DNA of 35,645 nt from Chloroflexota bacterium (GTDB lineage: Bacteria > Chloroflexota > Dehalococcoidia > UBA2979): positions 1-35,645 of the forward strand of contig CANKAU010000023.1 of assembly GCA_947479915.1 (NCBI GenBank). The letters are read 5' to 3'. Made by a program: the position numbers and the translations under genes. The notes below the pieces were generated by a model. The model saw nothing but the letters and a program-made list of their open reading frames with translations, did no database searches and was not told the origin of the DNA. How positions within the stretch are numbered: position 1 is the first letter of the stretch; each line of letters opens with the position of its first letter. Positions 7,908 to 15,168 of this stretch are shown one piece after another.

Positions 7908-9172
7908 GCTTCCTCGACGTCGACGGGCTCGTCCAGGCGGAACAGCATGCGCGCCGTGGTGAGGTATGTGTCCTGGTCGCCGCGCTCACGGAGCGTCGCG
8001 ATCGGCGCGTGCAGCAACTGCTTCACGAGTGCGCGCGTCAGGACGTCGGTGAGTTCCTCGACGTGCGCGCGCTCCGCATCGCCCAGCTTCAGGCGGCGCA
8101 GCGTCTTCGCGATCTCGCTGCGGCGGACCTCCTCGGCGCGGTCGGTGATGGCGGCGATCGTCGGGACGATCTGTAGCTGGCTCCACCACTCGGCGAACTT
8201 CGAGGTTTCGTCGTCCACGATCTCCTGCACCGCTGCGACCTCGCTCGCTCGCGCCTCGGTGTTGCGCGCGGCGATGTCCTGCAGGTCGTCGAGGTCGTGG
8301 TACGAGACACCGGGCACGTGACGCACGCTCGTGTGGAAGTCACGCGGCACGCCGATGTCGATGATCAGCAGCGGCTGTCCGTCGCGGTGCGAGACGGCCT
8401 CGCTCACGGCGGGATCCTCGAAGAGCGCCTCTGGCGAGCCGGACGCAGCGATCACGATGTCCGTGGTGCGCAGCGCTTCGACGGCGTCGGAGAACGGGAT
8501 CGCCCGCCCGCCCAGCGCGTCGGCCAGCGCCTGCGCGCGCTCGAAGGTTCGGTTCGCCACCGTCACACGCTCTGCGCCATAGGCGACGACTGCCTCGGCA
8601 GCGAGGCGTCCGGCCTCGCCCGCGCCGACGACCAGCACGGAAGCCTGCGCGAGGTTGGGGAACAGGTCGCGCGCCTGCTGCGCGGCGATCGAGGACACCG
8701 AGATGGAGCGCTCCCCGATCGCGGTCTCGTTGCGCGCGCGGCGGCCGGTGCGGATGGCGGTGTGGAACAGCCGCGACAGCATCGCGTTGTCCGCGCCCGC
8801 CGCGACCGTCGAGGAGAACGCGGAGCGCACTTGCCCGAGCACCTCGGTCTCGCCGAGGACCATCGAGTCGATGCCAGAGGCGACGGAGTACAGGTGGCGC
8901 ACGGCGTCCGGGCCGTAGGCGACGTGGAAGTGGCGCTGCATCACCTCGTGGTCGACGTTGAGTTCGACGGCGAGGAAGCCGAGCGCGGCCTCGGGCTCAT
9001 GGATGCCGGGGAGGTAGAGCTCCAGCCGGTTGCACGTGTTGATGATCGTCGCCGCGCCGAAGGTCTCCTTCGCGCGCTGCAGCACGCCGGGCAGCGCCTC
9101 GGCGTCGATCGCCACGCGCTCGCGAACATCGAGCGGCGCGGTCTCGTGACTCATCCCTGCGAAGGTGATCAC
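7904..9172 (-). CDS. hemA: Glutamyl-tRNA reductase
   Basis: HemA reduces glutamyl-tRNA to glutamate-1-semialdehyde with NADPH, the committed and usually regulated step of the C5 pathway. The 422-residue protein has the catalytic cysteine C47 in TCNRLELY, the GETEVLGQV segment, a Rossmann NADPH site VLVVGAGEAG (about 179-188) and a C-terminal helical dimerisation domain. The start overlaps the upstream met8-type gene by ATGA, and the end overlaps hemC in the same way. In many bacteria heme controls HemA stability through its N-terminus; nothing here shows whether that applies. Confidence 0.97.
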   Translation of the reverse strand: MITFAGMSHETAPLDVRERVAIDAEALPGVLQRAKETFGAATIINTCNRLELYLPGIHEPEAALGFLAVELNVDHEVMQRHFHVAYGPDAVRHLYSVASGIDSMVLGETEVLGQVRSAFSSTVAAGADNAMLSRLFHTAIRTGRRARNETAIGERSISVSSIAAQQARDLFPNLAQASVLVVGAGEAGRLAAEAVVAYGAERVTVANRTFERAQALADALGGRAIPFSDAVEALRTTDIVIAASGSPEALFEDPAVSEAVSHRDGQPLLIIDIGVPRDFHTSVRHVPGVSYHDLDDLQDIAARNTEARASEVAAVQEIVDDETSKFAEWWSQLQIVPTIAAITDRAEEVRRSEIAKTLRRLKLGDAERAHVEELTDVLTRALVKQLLHAPIATLRERGDQDTYLTTARMLFRLDEPVDVEEA

Positions 9173-9903
9173 GGGCGGACTTCCTCGCGCCAGTAGGGCG
9201 ACGTCTTCAGCTCGGTGCGGCCGAGCGAGGCGACCAGTCGCGCCTCCGCGGCCTCCATGTCGCCGAGGTTGATCAGGGCCATCAGTTCACCGTCGATCGC
9301 CTGCTGCCAGCGGTCGGCGGGGATGCGGTTGGGGCAGTCCTTGCACAGCAGTGGCGGCGGCGTCTCGGCGAGCGTGCACTTGCCCGCGCACTCGCGGTCA
9401 CCGGCCCGTACCTGCTTCCGCACGTCGGCCAGCAGATCAGCCAGCGCGACGACGTCGTCCGACATGAACTCCTCGAGGCGCTCGCGCAGCCAGCGCGCCA
9501 TCGCCGGGCTCGTGCCGCCGGTGGAGGATGCGAGCGCGATCTCGCCGCGCCGCACGAGGGACGGGAGGATGAAGTCGCAGTTGGCGGCGTCATCCGCGGC
9601 GTTCACGAGGATCTTCTTCGAACGCGCCTCGTCCGCCACGGTACGGTTCACCGCGCCGTTGTCCGTCGCGACCATCACCAGGAAGTAGCCGTCTGTGTCG
9701 CCGGCGCGGAACTCGCGCGGCTCCCACTTCGCCTGCCCGCGGTCCACGAATCCTCGGACTGGCGGGATCAGATCCGGCGCGACGATCGTCACGTCCGCAC
9801 CGTGCTCCACGAGCTTGCCGAGCTTCTCGTCTGCGACGTGACCGCCGCCGACCAGCAGCACCGGCTTGCCGCGCACGTCCAGGAAGATGGGGTAGTAGAT
9901 CAT
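9169..9903 (-). CDS. Precorrin-2 dehydrogenase / sirohydrochlorin ferrochelatase (Met8/CysG-N type) with Cys cluster
   Basis: Met8-type enzymes oxidise precorrin-2 with NAD and may insert iron to give siroheme. The 244-residue protein starts with the typical YYPIFLDV, an NAD-binding GGGHVADEKL (19-28), the catalytic Asp region NAADD (101-105) and ASSTGGTSPAMARWLR. Odd is the C-terminal part: four cysteines, C172-x3-C176 and C187-x2-C190, before a last helical stretch. This resembles a small metal or Fe-S site and is not a standard part of Met8 as I know it. Its place between the regulator and hemA, with an ATGA overlap to hemA, puts siroheme formation in the main heme operon. Confidence 0.93.
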   Translation of the reverse strand: MIYYPIFLDVRGKPVLLVGGGHVADEKLGKLVEHGADVTIVAPDLIPPVRGFVDRGQAKWEPREFRAGDTDGYFLVMVATDNGAVNRTVADEARSKKILVNAADDAANCDFILPSLVRRGEIALASSTGGTSPAMARWLRERLEEFMSDDVVALADLLADVRKQVRAGDRECAGKCTLAETPPPLLCKDCPNRIPADRWQQAIDGELMALINLGDMEAAEARLVASLGRTELKTSPYWREEVRP

Positions 9904-9929
9904 CGGCGCGTGGCTCTCGTTCTCGGCTG

Positions 9930-10586
9930 CTAGCGGGCTTCGGTGTCGTAGACGGAGGTCAGGCCGATGAGCGCCCGGTCGGCGAGGCCGGCGATCGCCT
10001 CGCGGGCCTTCTCTGCGTCCTCGGGCGAAAGTCGGTTGCGCTCGGACAGTCGCTTCGCGGTCTCGTCCAGCGACTTGCGGAAGAAGATGAACGCCTGCAC
10101 GGCCTGCGCGAGCGGGGTGCCTCGACGGCGCAGTTCGCGTCCGTACTGCTCGCCGATCTCGCCGACCTCTTCTTCGAGTTCGTTGCGGCGGCCGCGGCGC
10201 GAGATGTAGTCATCCACGATCTCAAGGAGGCGACGACCCAGCGGACGCAGCGCGTCGCGCTCGGCCTGCTCGATCTCGCCGTACCACTCGTCAGCGCTGC
10301 CGGAGTGCAACTGGTGACGGATGCGGCTGGTAGCGGCGTCCGACAGCGGCCGGTCGGAGCGGCGTCCGCCGCCCCCCTGGATCATCGCGAGGAGCTCCGC
10401 CTCGGCGAACCTGCGGTGGCCGCCGGGCGTGCGGAACACCTGGATCTCACCGGAGTCGGCCCAGCGGCGGACGGTTGACTCGTTCACGCCCAGCAACTCG
10501 CAGGCGCGCGCCAGGCTGACCCAGCGCGTGGGCCGGCCGCTTCCACCGGGGCTGTTGGCGCCCCCGGGCGCTTCATCGACGTGCAT
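9930..10586 (-). CDS. MerR/excisionase-type HTH regulator of the heme operon (putative)
   Basis: Residues 22-70 form a winged-helix excisionase/MerR-like DNA-binding domain (ARACELLGVNESTVRRWADSGEI, then the wing FRTPGGHRRF). Residues about 90-215 are an all-helical domain with LGRRLLEIVDDYI, QAFIFFRKSLDET and a C-terminal LADRALIGLTSVY. This is reminiscent of N-terminal RsbR/RsbRD-type helical domains, some of which are globin-like, but the likeness is only by eye. No effector-binding MerR dimer domain is seen. The gene opens the early heme module, 26 bp before the Met8-type gene. The inverted repeat that overlaps its promoter suggests autoregulation and control of the heme genes. The ligand is unknown. 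Confidence 0.85.
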   Translation of the reverse strand: MHVDEAPGGANSPGGSGRPTRWVSLARACELLGVNESTVRRWADSGEIQVFRTPGGHRRFAEAELLAMIQGGGGRRSDRPLSDAATSRIRHQLHSGSADEWYGEIEQAERDALRPLGRRLLEIVDDYISRRGRRNELEEEVGEIGEQYGRELRRRGTPLAQAVQAFIFFRKSLDETAKRLSERNRLSPEDAEKAREAIAGLADRALIGLTSVYDTEAR

Positions 10587-10630
10587 CGATCCGGCCTTGC
10601 CACCACGCGGGTGAAGAGGGCATCGCCCGA

Positions 10631-10672
10631 GTGGAATCTAGTCATTTCGCTTCGCGCCCTGGTAGATTCCAC
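10631..10672. promoter_or_regulatory. Candidate operator: perfect 10-bp inverted repeat GTGGAATCTA / TAGATTCCAC
   Basis: Arms at 10631-10640 and 10663-10672 are perfect reverse complements separated by 22 bp. The right arm covers the predicted transcription start and touches the -10 box of the promoter for the HTH-heme unit. Further half-site-like GTATTCCG copies lie at 10674-10681 and 10714-10721, exactly 40 bp apart. The probable ligand is the adjacent HTH protein, by position only. Confidence 0.5.
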
Positions 10673-10700
10673 TGTATTCCGCCCGGGAACAGCCCGGCAA
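10671..10700 (-). promoter_or_regulatory. Candidate promoter for the HTH-met8-hemA... unit
   Basis: On the minus strand TTGCCG (10700-10695) and TACAGT (10676-10671) are separated by 18 bp. The -35 hexamer is the same as in the dnaN promoter. Transcription would start near 10664, within the right arm of the inverted repeat, leaving a leader of about 78 nt. Confidence 0.45.
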
Positions 10701-10728
10701 CCCTCGGCAACACGTATTCCGTAACGAC

Positions 10729-11589
10729 TCAGCGCCCGGACAGGCCGATGTGCTCTGAAAGCTCGCTGATGTCGAGCATCCGGCACGTGAACATCGGCGT
10801 GTCGAAGAGCGTGTAGGACGAGGCTTCGGAGTCCCGCAGCTCGCGCACCAGCGCGAGGAACTCGCCCGGGTCGTCGCCCTCGAACGCCACCACGAACTCC
10901 TGGTCATCGAGGCCGTAGGAGTACGTCGTGTTGATCTTGATGCCGTGGTACTTGTGGCCGATCTCGATGTGCTCGTTCATCATCCGCTGCCGGTCCTCGG
11001 CGGGAAGCTCGTACCACGGGCGGGTCTTCGCCATCGGGTAAACGAACAGGTACTGGTTCACGCCGCCGTCCGTGCGGATGCGGGTGCGCTTCTCCAGGCC
11101 CTCGTGCAGGTCGTTCGTGTAGAGCGAGCGCATGGTCATGCTCAGGAACGAGTGCGGCCGCTCCAGCGCGCCGCCGAGGGGCGATCGCAGCAGCTCGGCG
11201 TGCCAGTCGGTGATCGGGCGCAGCTCGTCGTGCGCCTGCCACACCAGGAAGTCCGTGTCGCCACGCGCGCCAATCGTCGAGTACACCCGAGTCAGCATCT
11301 TCTTGCTGGACTCCTCCAGCAGGCGCGTCAGGCGCTTGCCGAGGTCGGCGCGGGCGGTCTTCGAGGCGCGACGGGTGCGGTCCGAGACGCGGAAGAACGA
11401 GAACTTCACGCTCTGCACACCGCGAGGCGTCCCACCGCCATGCGTGTACGCCGGGCGCGTCGCGGGCTGGCCGTCGCTGCTCGGCGCGTGCGCCGAGTGG
11501 GGGTGCGCAGGCGCCGCCGAGGCGGCCGGGGCTGTAAACGTGCTGGGCACGATGCGCTGCGAGGACGAATTGGACTCGGTGGTCGTCAC
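10729..11589 (-). CDS. hemQ: Coproheme decarboxylase, chlorite-dismutase-family HemQ/ChdC
   Basis: HemQ oxidatively decarboxylates Fe-coproporphyrin III to heme b. From GTG 11589, which overlaps the ahbAB stop as GTGA, the protein has 286 residues. Residues 1 to about 57 are a low-complexity Ala/Pro/Ser/Thr/His extension. The rest is the ferredoxin-like Cld fold with FSFFRV, YPMAKTRPWYELP (candidate catalytic tyrosines Y184 and Y193) and NEHIEIGHKYHGIKINTTYSYGL (printed here in full as 23 letters only by motif: NEHIEIGH at 205-212, then KYHGIK), whose H212 is the likely proximal heme ligand, followed by DDQEFVVAFE. The form is closest to actinobacterial HemQ. In this cluster it follows siroheme decarboxylase rather than the coproporphyrin-pathway enzymes HemE, HemY and HemH, none of which is seen. 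Confidence 0.93.
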   Translation of the reverse strand: MTTTESNSSSQRIVPSTFTAPAASAAPAHPHSAHAPSSDGQPATRPAYTHGGGTPRGVQSVKFSFFRVSDRTRRASKTARADLGKRLTRLLEESSKKMLTRVYSTIGARGDTDFLVWQAHDELRPITDWHAELLRSPLGGALERPHSFLSMTMRSLYTNDLHEGLEKRTRIRTDGGVNQYLFVYPMAKTRPWYELPAEDRQRMMNEHIEIGHKYHGIKINTTYSYGLDDQEFVVAFEGDDPGEFLALVRELRDSEASSYTLFDTPMFTCRMLDISELSEHIGLSGR

Positions 11590-12659
11590 GAAGCGGGCTC
11601 CTCGATCGCAGCGGTGCACAGGGCTTCCCACTGGTCGTACTCAGGAATGAAGTAGGGGAGGCGGATCTTCTTGTACTCGGTGGTGGAGAACAGGATCTTG
11701 AAGTCAGTCACGCCCGTGTCGCGCGAGATGGCAGCCGCGGCCTCTTCGACGCCGCTCACCTTCGGGTTGTGCAGCATCGAGAAGACCGAGTACGGCCAGT
11801 CCGGGTACGTGGGCCGCTGGTAGCAGTGCGACACGCCGCGGTAGCCCGCGACGAAGGTGCCGAACTCCTGGATCTTCTCGGAGGGGACGTTCCACACCGC
11901 CATGCCGTTCGCGTTAAAGCCGGCCTGCCGGTGGTTGATGATCCCCGCGAACCGCCGCAGCTGGCCGCGCTCGATCATCTGCTGGCCGTAGGCGATCACC
12001 TCGGCGCCGGTCATGCCGATGCGCGCACCCATCGCCGCGAAGGGCTCCGGGACGTCCGGCATGTCGCCCTGCGTCGCGAGGATGTACTCGATGTCGCGCT
12101 GCGAGATCTCGTGTCCCTTGGCGTGGCGACGGCGCTCCTCGGTGTACTCGGGCGCGCCGCGCTCGTCGACCTGACGGTCGCCGGTGAGGTCCAGGGTGAC
12201 CGCGATCTTGAACAGGTGCAGCGTCGGCATCGGGCGGGTGGACTCGGCGAGCGTCATCTCGTGGAGCTTCTGGATCACGGCGTCCAGATCCGCGCCCGGC
12301 GGCATCGCCACGGTGAACCAGATGTTGAAGTCGTGGTTGCGGCGGTAGTTGTGCGAGACGCCGGGGTGGGCGTTCAGCACCCGCACGGCGCGCTTCAGGT
12401 GCTCCGGCGCGACGCGCATCGCGACCAGCGCCGAGGAGTACCCCAGCGCCTTGGTGTCGTAGATGCCGCAGATCTGCCGAACGACCCCCGCGGCGCGCGC
12501 CTGCGCGAGCCGCTCGAGTACTTCGTCCTCGGTGATGCCGAGCTGCTCGCCGAGCGCGGCGTAAGGGCGCTCGACCATCGGGTAATGGTCCTGCATGAGG
12601 TCGAGCAGGTGACGTGTGATCTGGTCGAGTTCGCTGGGCTTCACGGGCGCGGCGGTCAT
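11586..12659 (-). CDS. ahbAB: Siroheme decarboxylase, AhbA-AhbB fusion
   Basis: Siroheme decarboxylase removes two acetate carboxyls from siroheme to give 12,18-didecarboxysiroheme. AhbA and AhbB are Lrp/AsnC-like proteins of about 150 residues that normally act as a heterodimer. Here one 357-residue chain holds both: an N-half (about 10-165) with an HTH-like start and GVSHNYRRNHDFNIWF (100-115), and a C-half (about 185-345) with GVSHCYQRPTYPDWPY (275-290) and a closing TTEYKKIRLPYF. The two signatures are the AhbA and AhbB versions of the active-site segment. The start overlaps the aldo/keto reductase stop (ATGA), and its own stop overlaps the hemQ GTG. Related d1-heme proteins NirDL/NirGH are an alternative, but no other nir gene is present. 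Confidence 0.92.
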   Translation of the reverse strand: MTAAPVKPSELDQITRHLLDLMQDHYPMVERPYAALGEQLGITEDEVLERLAQARAAGVVRQICGIYDTKALGYSSALVAMRVAPEHLKRAVRVLNAHPGVSHNYRRNHDFNIWFTVAMPPGADLDAVIQKLHEMTLAESTRPMPTLHLFKIAVTLDLTGDRQVDERGAPEYTEERRRHAKGHEISQRDIEYILATQGDMPDVPEPFAAMGARIGMTGAEVIAYGQQMIERGQLRRFAGIINHRQAGFNANGMAVWNVPSEKIQEFGTFVAGYRGVSHCYQRPTYPDWPYSVFSMLHNPKVSGVEEAAAAISRDTGVTDFKILFSTTEYKKIRLPYFIPEYDQWEALCTAAIEEPAS

Positions 12660-13699
12660 CGGGCGGCTCCCAGCGACTCGCCACCGGCTCCGGCGGCGAC
12701 CGCGTTCAGCGGCGCGGTGAATTCCATGCCGTAGTTGGTGTCGTACAGCTCATTGATGCGCGCGGACTGTGCGTCGGTGACGTCGGCCACGTCGCTCGCG
12801 CCGCAGAACTCCTCGATCTGCTCGAGGTTGTAGATGTTCGGCAGGGCGGAAACCACGTTCGGGCAGTGCAGCACGAAGCGGAGCGCGGCCTGCGCGAGGG
12901 TGCCGCCGTTCTCCTGCGTCAGGAACTCGAGCTGCTTGATCTTCTCGAGGCCCTCGGGCAGCCAGTTCGCGGGGCGATGGCGTCGATGGTCATGCTCGGG
13001 GAAGACCGTGTCTGCGGTGTACTTGCCCTCCAGCATGCCGGAGGAGTGCGGGACGCGGACGACGAGCGACTTGTTGGTCGCGACCGCGACGTCGATGAGC
13101 GCGCGGCCGGGGTCGAGCTCCAGGGCGTTGTAGATCATCTGCACGCCGTCGACGGGCAGGTGCTCCATCGCGTAGCGGCCCTCCTCCTCCCAGCCGATGG
13201 CCGGTCCGAGGGCGACGCCGACGGAGCGCACCTTGCCCGCCGCCTTCGCGCGCTCCACGAACGTCCAGATGTCGTCGCGCAGCATCATCGCCATGCGCGG
13301 GTTGTGGATCTGGTAGAAGTCGATGCGGTCGGTGCCCATGCGCTCCAGCGACGCGTCGAGGGACGCCTCCAGGAACGCGAGGTCGAAGCGGTGCGGGGCC
13401 TCGCGGTGGCCGGCGTCGTTGGGGTTCCTCGACTGCCAGTCGTAGCCGAACTTCGCGCCGATGACGATCTGGTCGCGGGCGCTGCCGGGGAAGGCGTGCT
13501 TCATGACGGTCTCGCCGCGGCCCTGCCCGTAGGTGTCGGCCGTATCGAAGAACGTCACGCCACGCTCGACGGCGGCGTGCATGAGCTTCGCCGCGTCGTC
13601 GTCGCTGTACTCGCCCCACCACCCCGCAGACACGGTCCACACACCGAACCCGACCTCAGAAACCGTCACGCCGGTATCGCCGATCTGTCGGTAGCGCAT
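12656..13699 (-). CDS. Aldo/keto reductase
   Basis: The protein has 347 residues and the (alpha/beta)8 aldo/keto reductase pattern: N-terminal MRYRQIGDTGVTVSEVGFG and the catalytic tetrad D52, Y57 (FFDTADTYGQG), K83 (GAKFGYDW) and H132 (YQIHNP). It would reduce or oxidise a carbonyl/alcohol with NADPH in the cytoplasm. Start ATG 13699 has AGGGGG about 5 nt upstream; the longer open frame upstream is rejected because it has no family match. It is the first gene of the late heme module and overlaps ahbAB by ATGA, so it is probably made with the siroheme decarboxylase and HemQ. Its substrate is unknown. Confidence 0.93.
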   Translation of the reverse strand: MRYRQIGDTGVTVSEVGFGVWTVSAGWWGEYSDDDAAKLMHAAVERGVTFFDTADTYGQGRGETVMKHAFPGSARDQIVIGAKFGYDWQSRNPNDAGHREAPHRFDLAFLEASLDASLERMGTDRIDFYQIHNPRMAMMLRDDIWTFVERAKAAGKVRSVGVALGPAIGWEEEGRYAMEHLPVDGVQMIYNALELDPGRALIDVAVATNKSLVVRVPHSSGMLEGKYTADTVFPEHDHRRHRPANWLPEGLEKIKQLEFLTQENGGTLAQAALRFVLHCPNVVSALPNIYNLEQIEEFCGASDVADVTDAQSARINELYDTNYGMEFTAPLNAVAAGAGGESLGAAR

Positions 13700-13775
13700 G
13701 GATCCCCCTGCTGCGGAGCGGATGTCTTCGGGCTCCTCAACACGGTCGGTCTGAACGGCGTGACCGGCAATCGGT

Positions 13776-13825
13776 GAAATATGGACGTTCGTCCGATTTC
13801 GGAAGGTTTTCCCGTGTGAAAACCT
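13776..13825. promoter_or_regulatory. Two tandem inverted repeats upstream of the late heme module
   Basis: Positions 13804-13825 are AGGTTTTC, 6 bp, GAAAACCT (perfect 8-bp arms). Positions 13776-13800 form GAAAT..GGACG-TT-CGTCC.ATTTC, a 10-bp-arm palindrome with one small internal loop. They lie between the dinB stop (13908) and the aldo/keto reductase start (13699). Neither is followed by a T-run in either direction, so an operator or leader structure is as likely as a terminator. The 208-bp gap is otherwise unremarkable. Confidence 0.4.
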
Positions 13826-13907
13826 GACGGAGTGCCTCAATCTACCGGGAGATTTGGAACCATTCGTGATTTCGACAGCGCGCGCTGCGCGTTCGGACCG
13901 TCGAGGG

Positions 13908-15116
13908 TCACAATCCCCGCTTCACCACCCCCGATCCGAAGCGCGCCCGAAGGCCGTCGATCGTGCGGTCGAGCTCCTCGTCGCGGAGCACGCCGGCCGG
14001 CGTGGTGGTGCCGGTCATGGTTGTGGTCGCGGCGTCGAAGAAGTCGAGTTGCAGCGCGTCCTCCACGATGTTCGTGACGCCGAGGCCGATCAGGCGCACG
14101 GGGCGCATCCCTTCCGCGGCGATCGTGGCGTCGAAGAGCGCGCGCCCCGCCTCGGCGATCGCGGCGGTCGACTGCACGGGGCGCTCCAGGGTGTGCGAGC
14201 GGGTGAGCGTGGTGAAGTCGTCCCAGCGGAGTTTCAGGGTCACCGTCCGCGCGCGCTTCCCGCTGTCGCGCAGGTCGGTGCCCACGCGCTCCGCGTGACG
14301 CGCTAGGACGCGCCGCAGTTCCGCCTCGTCGGTGACGTCCTCGAGGAACGTGACCTCGCGCGAGATCGATCGCGCGACGCGGCCGTTGCCGTTCACCGGC
14401 GTAGGGTCCAGGCCGCGGGCGCGCGCGGAGAGCACCGGCCCGGCGCTGCCGAACTGCTGCACCAGCCAGCGCTCATCGAGGGCAGCGAGCTGCCCGATCG
14501 TCCTGACTCCCATGCGGCCCAGTGTTTCCGCGGCCTTCGGGCCCACCATCGGCAGCTCGCGGATCGCGAATGGGGCGAGGAACGTCGCGTCGTCGCCGAC
14601 GGGTACCTCGATCAGCCCGTCCGGCTTCGCGCGGTCCGAGCCCACCTTCGCGGTGGTGCGCGAGCCGGCGATGCAGACGGAGACGGCGACGTCCAGATCC
14701 GCATGGACGCGCGCCCGTAGCGCCGCCGCGGCTGCGTATGCGCCGCCCGTCGGCTCGCCGATGCCCGTGAGATCCACGTAGGCCTCGTCGATGCCGACCG
14801 ACTCCACGACAGGGGAGAGCTCCCGCAGCATCTCGTGGAAGCGCGCCGACACCGTGCGGTAGGCCGTGAAGTCCGGCGCTACCACGATCGCCTGCGGGCA
14901 TAGCCGGAGCGCCTGCGTCATCGGCATCGCGGAGCGGCAGCCGAACTTCCGTGACTCGTACGACGCGGCTGCTACAACGCCGCGGGGGCCGGCGCGCCCC
15001 ACGAGCACCGGCCTGCCGCGCAGGGAGGCATCACGCGCGCGCTCCACAGCCACGAAGAACGTGTCGAGGTCGAAGTGGGCGATGCGGGGTGGAAGACGGG
15101 GGCCGGGGTCGGGCAC
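13908..15116 (-). CDS. dinB: DNA polymerase IV (Y-family translesion polymerase)
   Basis: DinB copies past DNA lesions. The 402-residue protein begins with HFDLDTFFVAVE (metal-binding D16 and D18), has ASYESRKFG, and the catalytic SVGIDEAYVDL (D110, E111), a variant of the usual SIDEA. HhH-like and little-finger domains follow. A clamp-binding motif QLDFF is seen at 356-360, about 40 residues before the C-terminus rather than at its end. GTG 15116 is preceded by GAGGTGG. The gene follows a small membrane protein gene by 52 bp on the same strand. No LexA-type box was recognised. Confidence 0.95.
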   Translation of the reverse strand: MPDPGPRLPPRIAHFDLDTFFVAVERARDASLRGRPVLVGRAGPRGVVAAASYESRKFGCRSAMPMTQALRLCPQAIVVAPDFTAYRTVSARFHEMLRELSPVVESVGIDEAYVDLTGIGEPTGGAYAAAAALRARVHADLDVAVSVCIAGSRTTAKVGSDRAKPDGLIEVPVGDDATFLAPFAIRELPMVGPKAAETLGRMGVRTIGQLAALDERWLVQQFGSAGPVLSARARGLDPTPVNGNGRVARSISREVTFLEDVTDEAELRRVLARHAERVGTDLRDSGKRARTVTLKLRWDDFTTLTRSHTLERPVQSTAAIAEAGRALFDATIAAEGMRPVRLIGLGVTNIVEDALQLDFFDAATTTMTGTTTPAGVLRDEELDRTIDGLRARFGSGVVKRGL

Positions 15117-15168
15117 GGCGCCACCTCGAAACGGGGATGAGTCACGGCGTCAGGCCGCCGATCGGACG

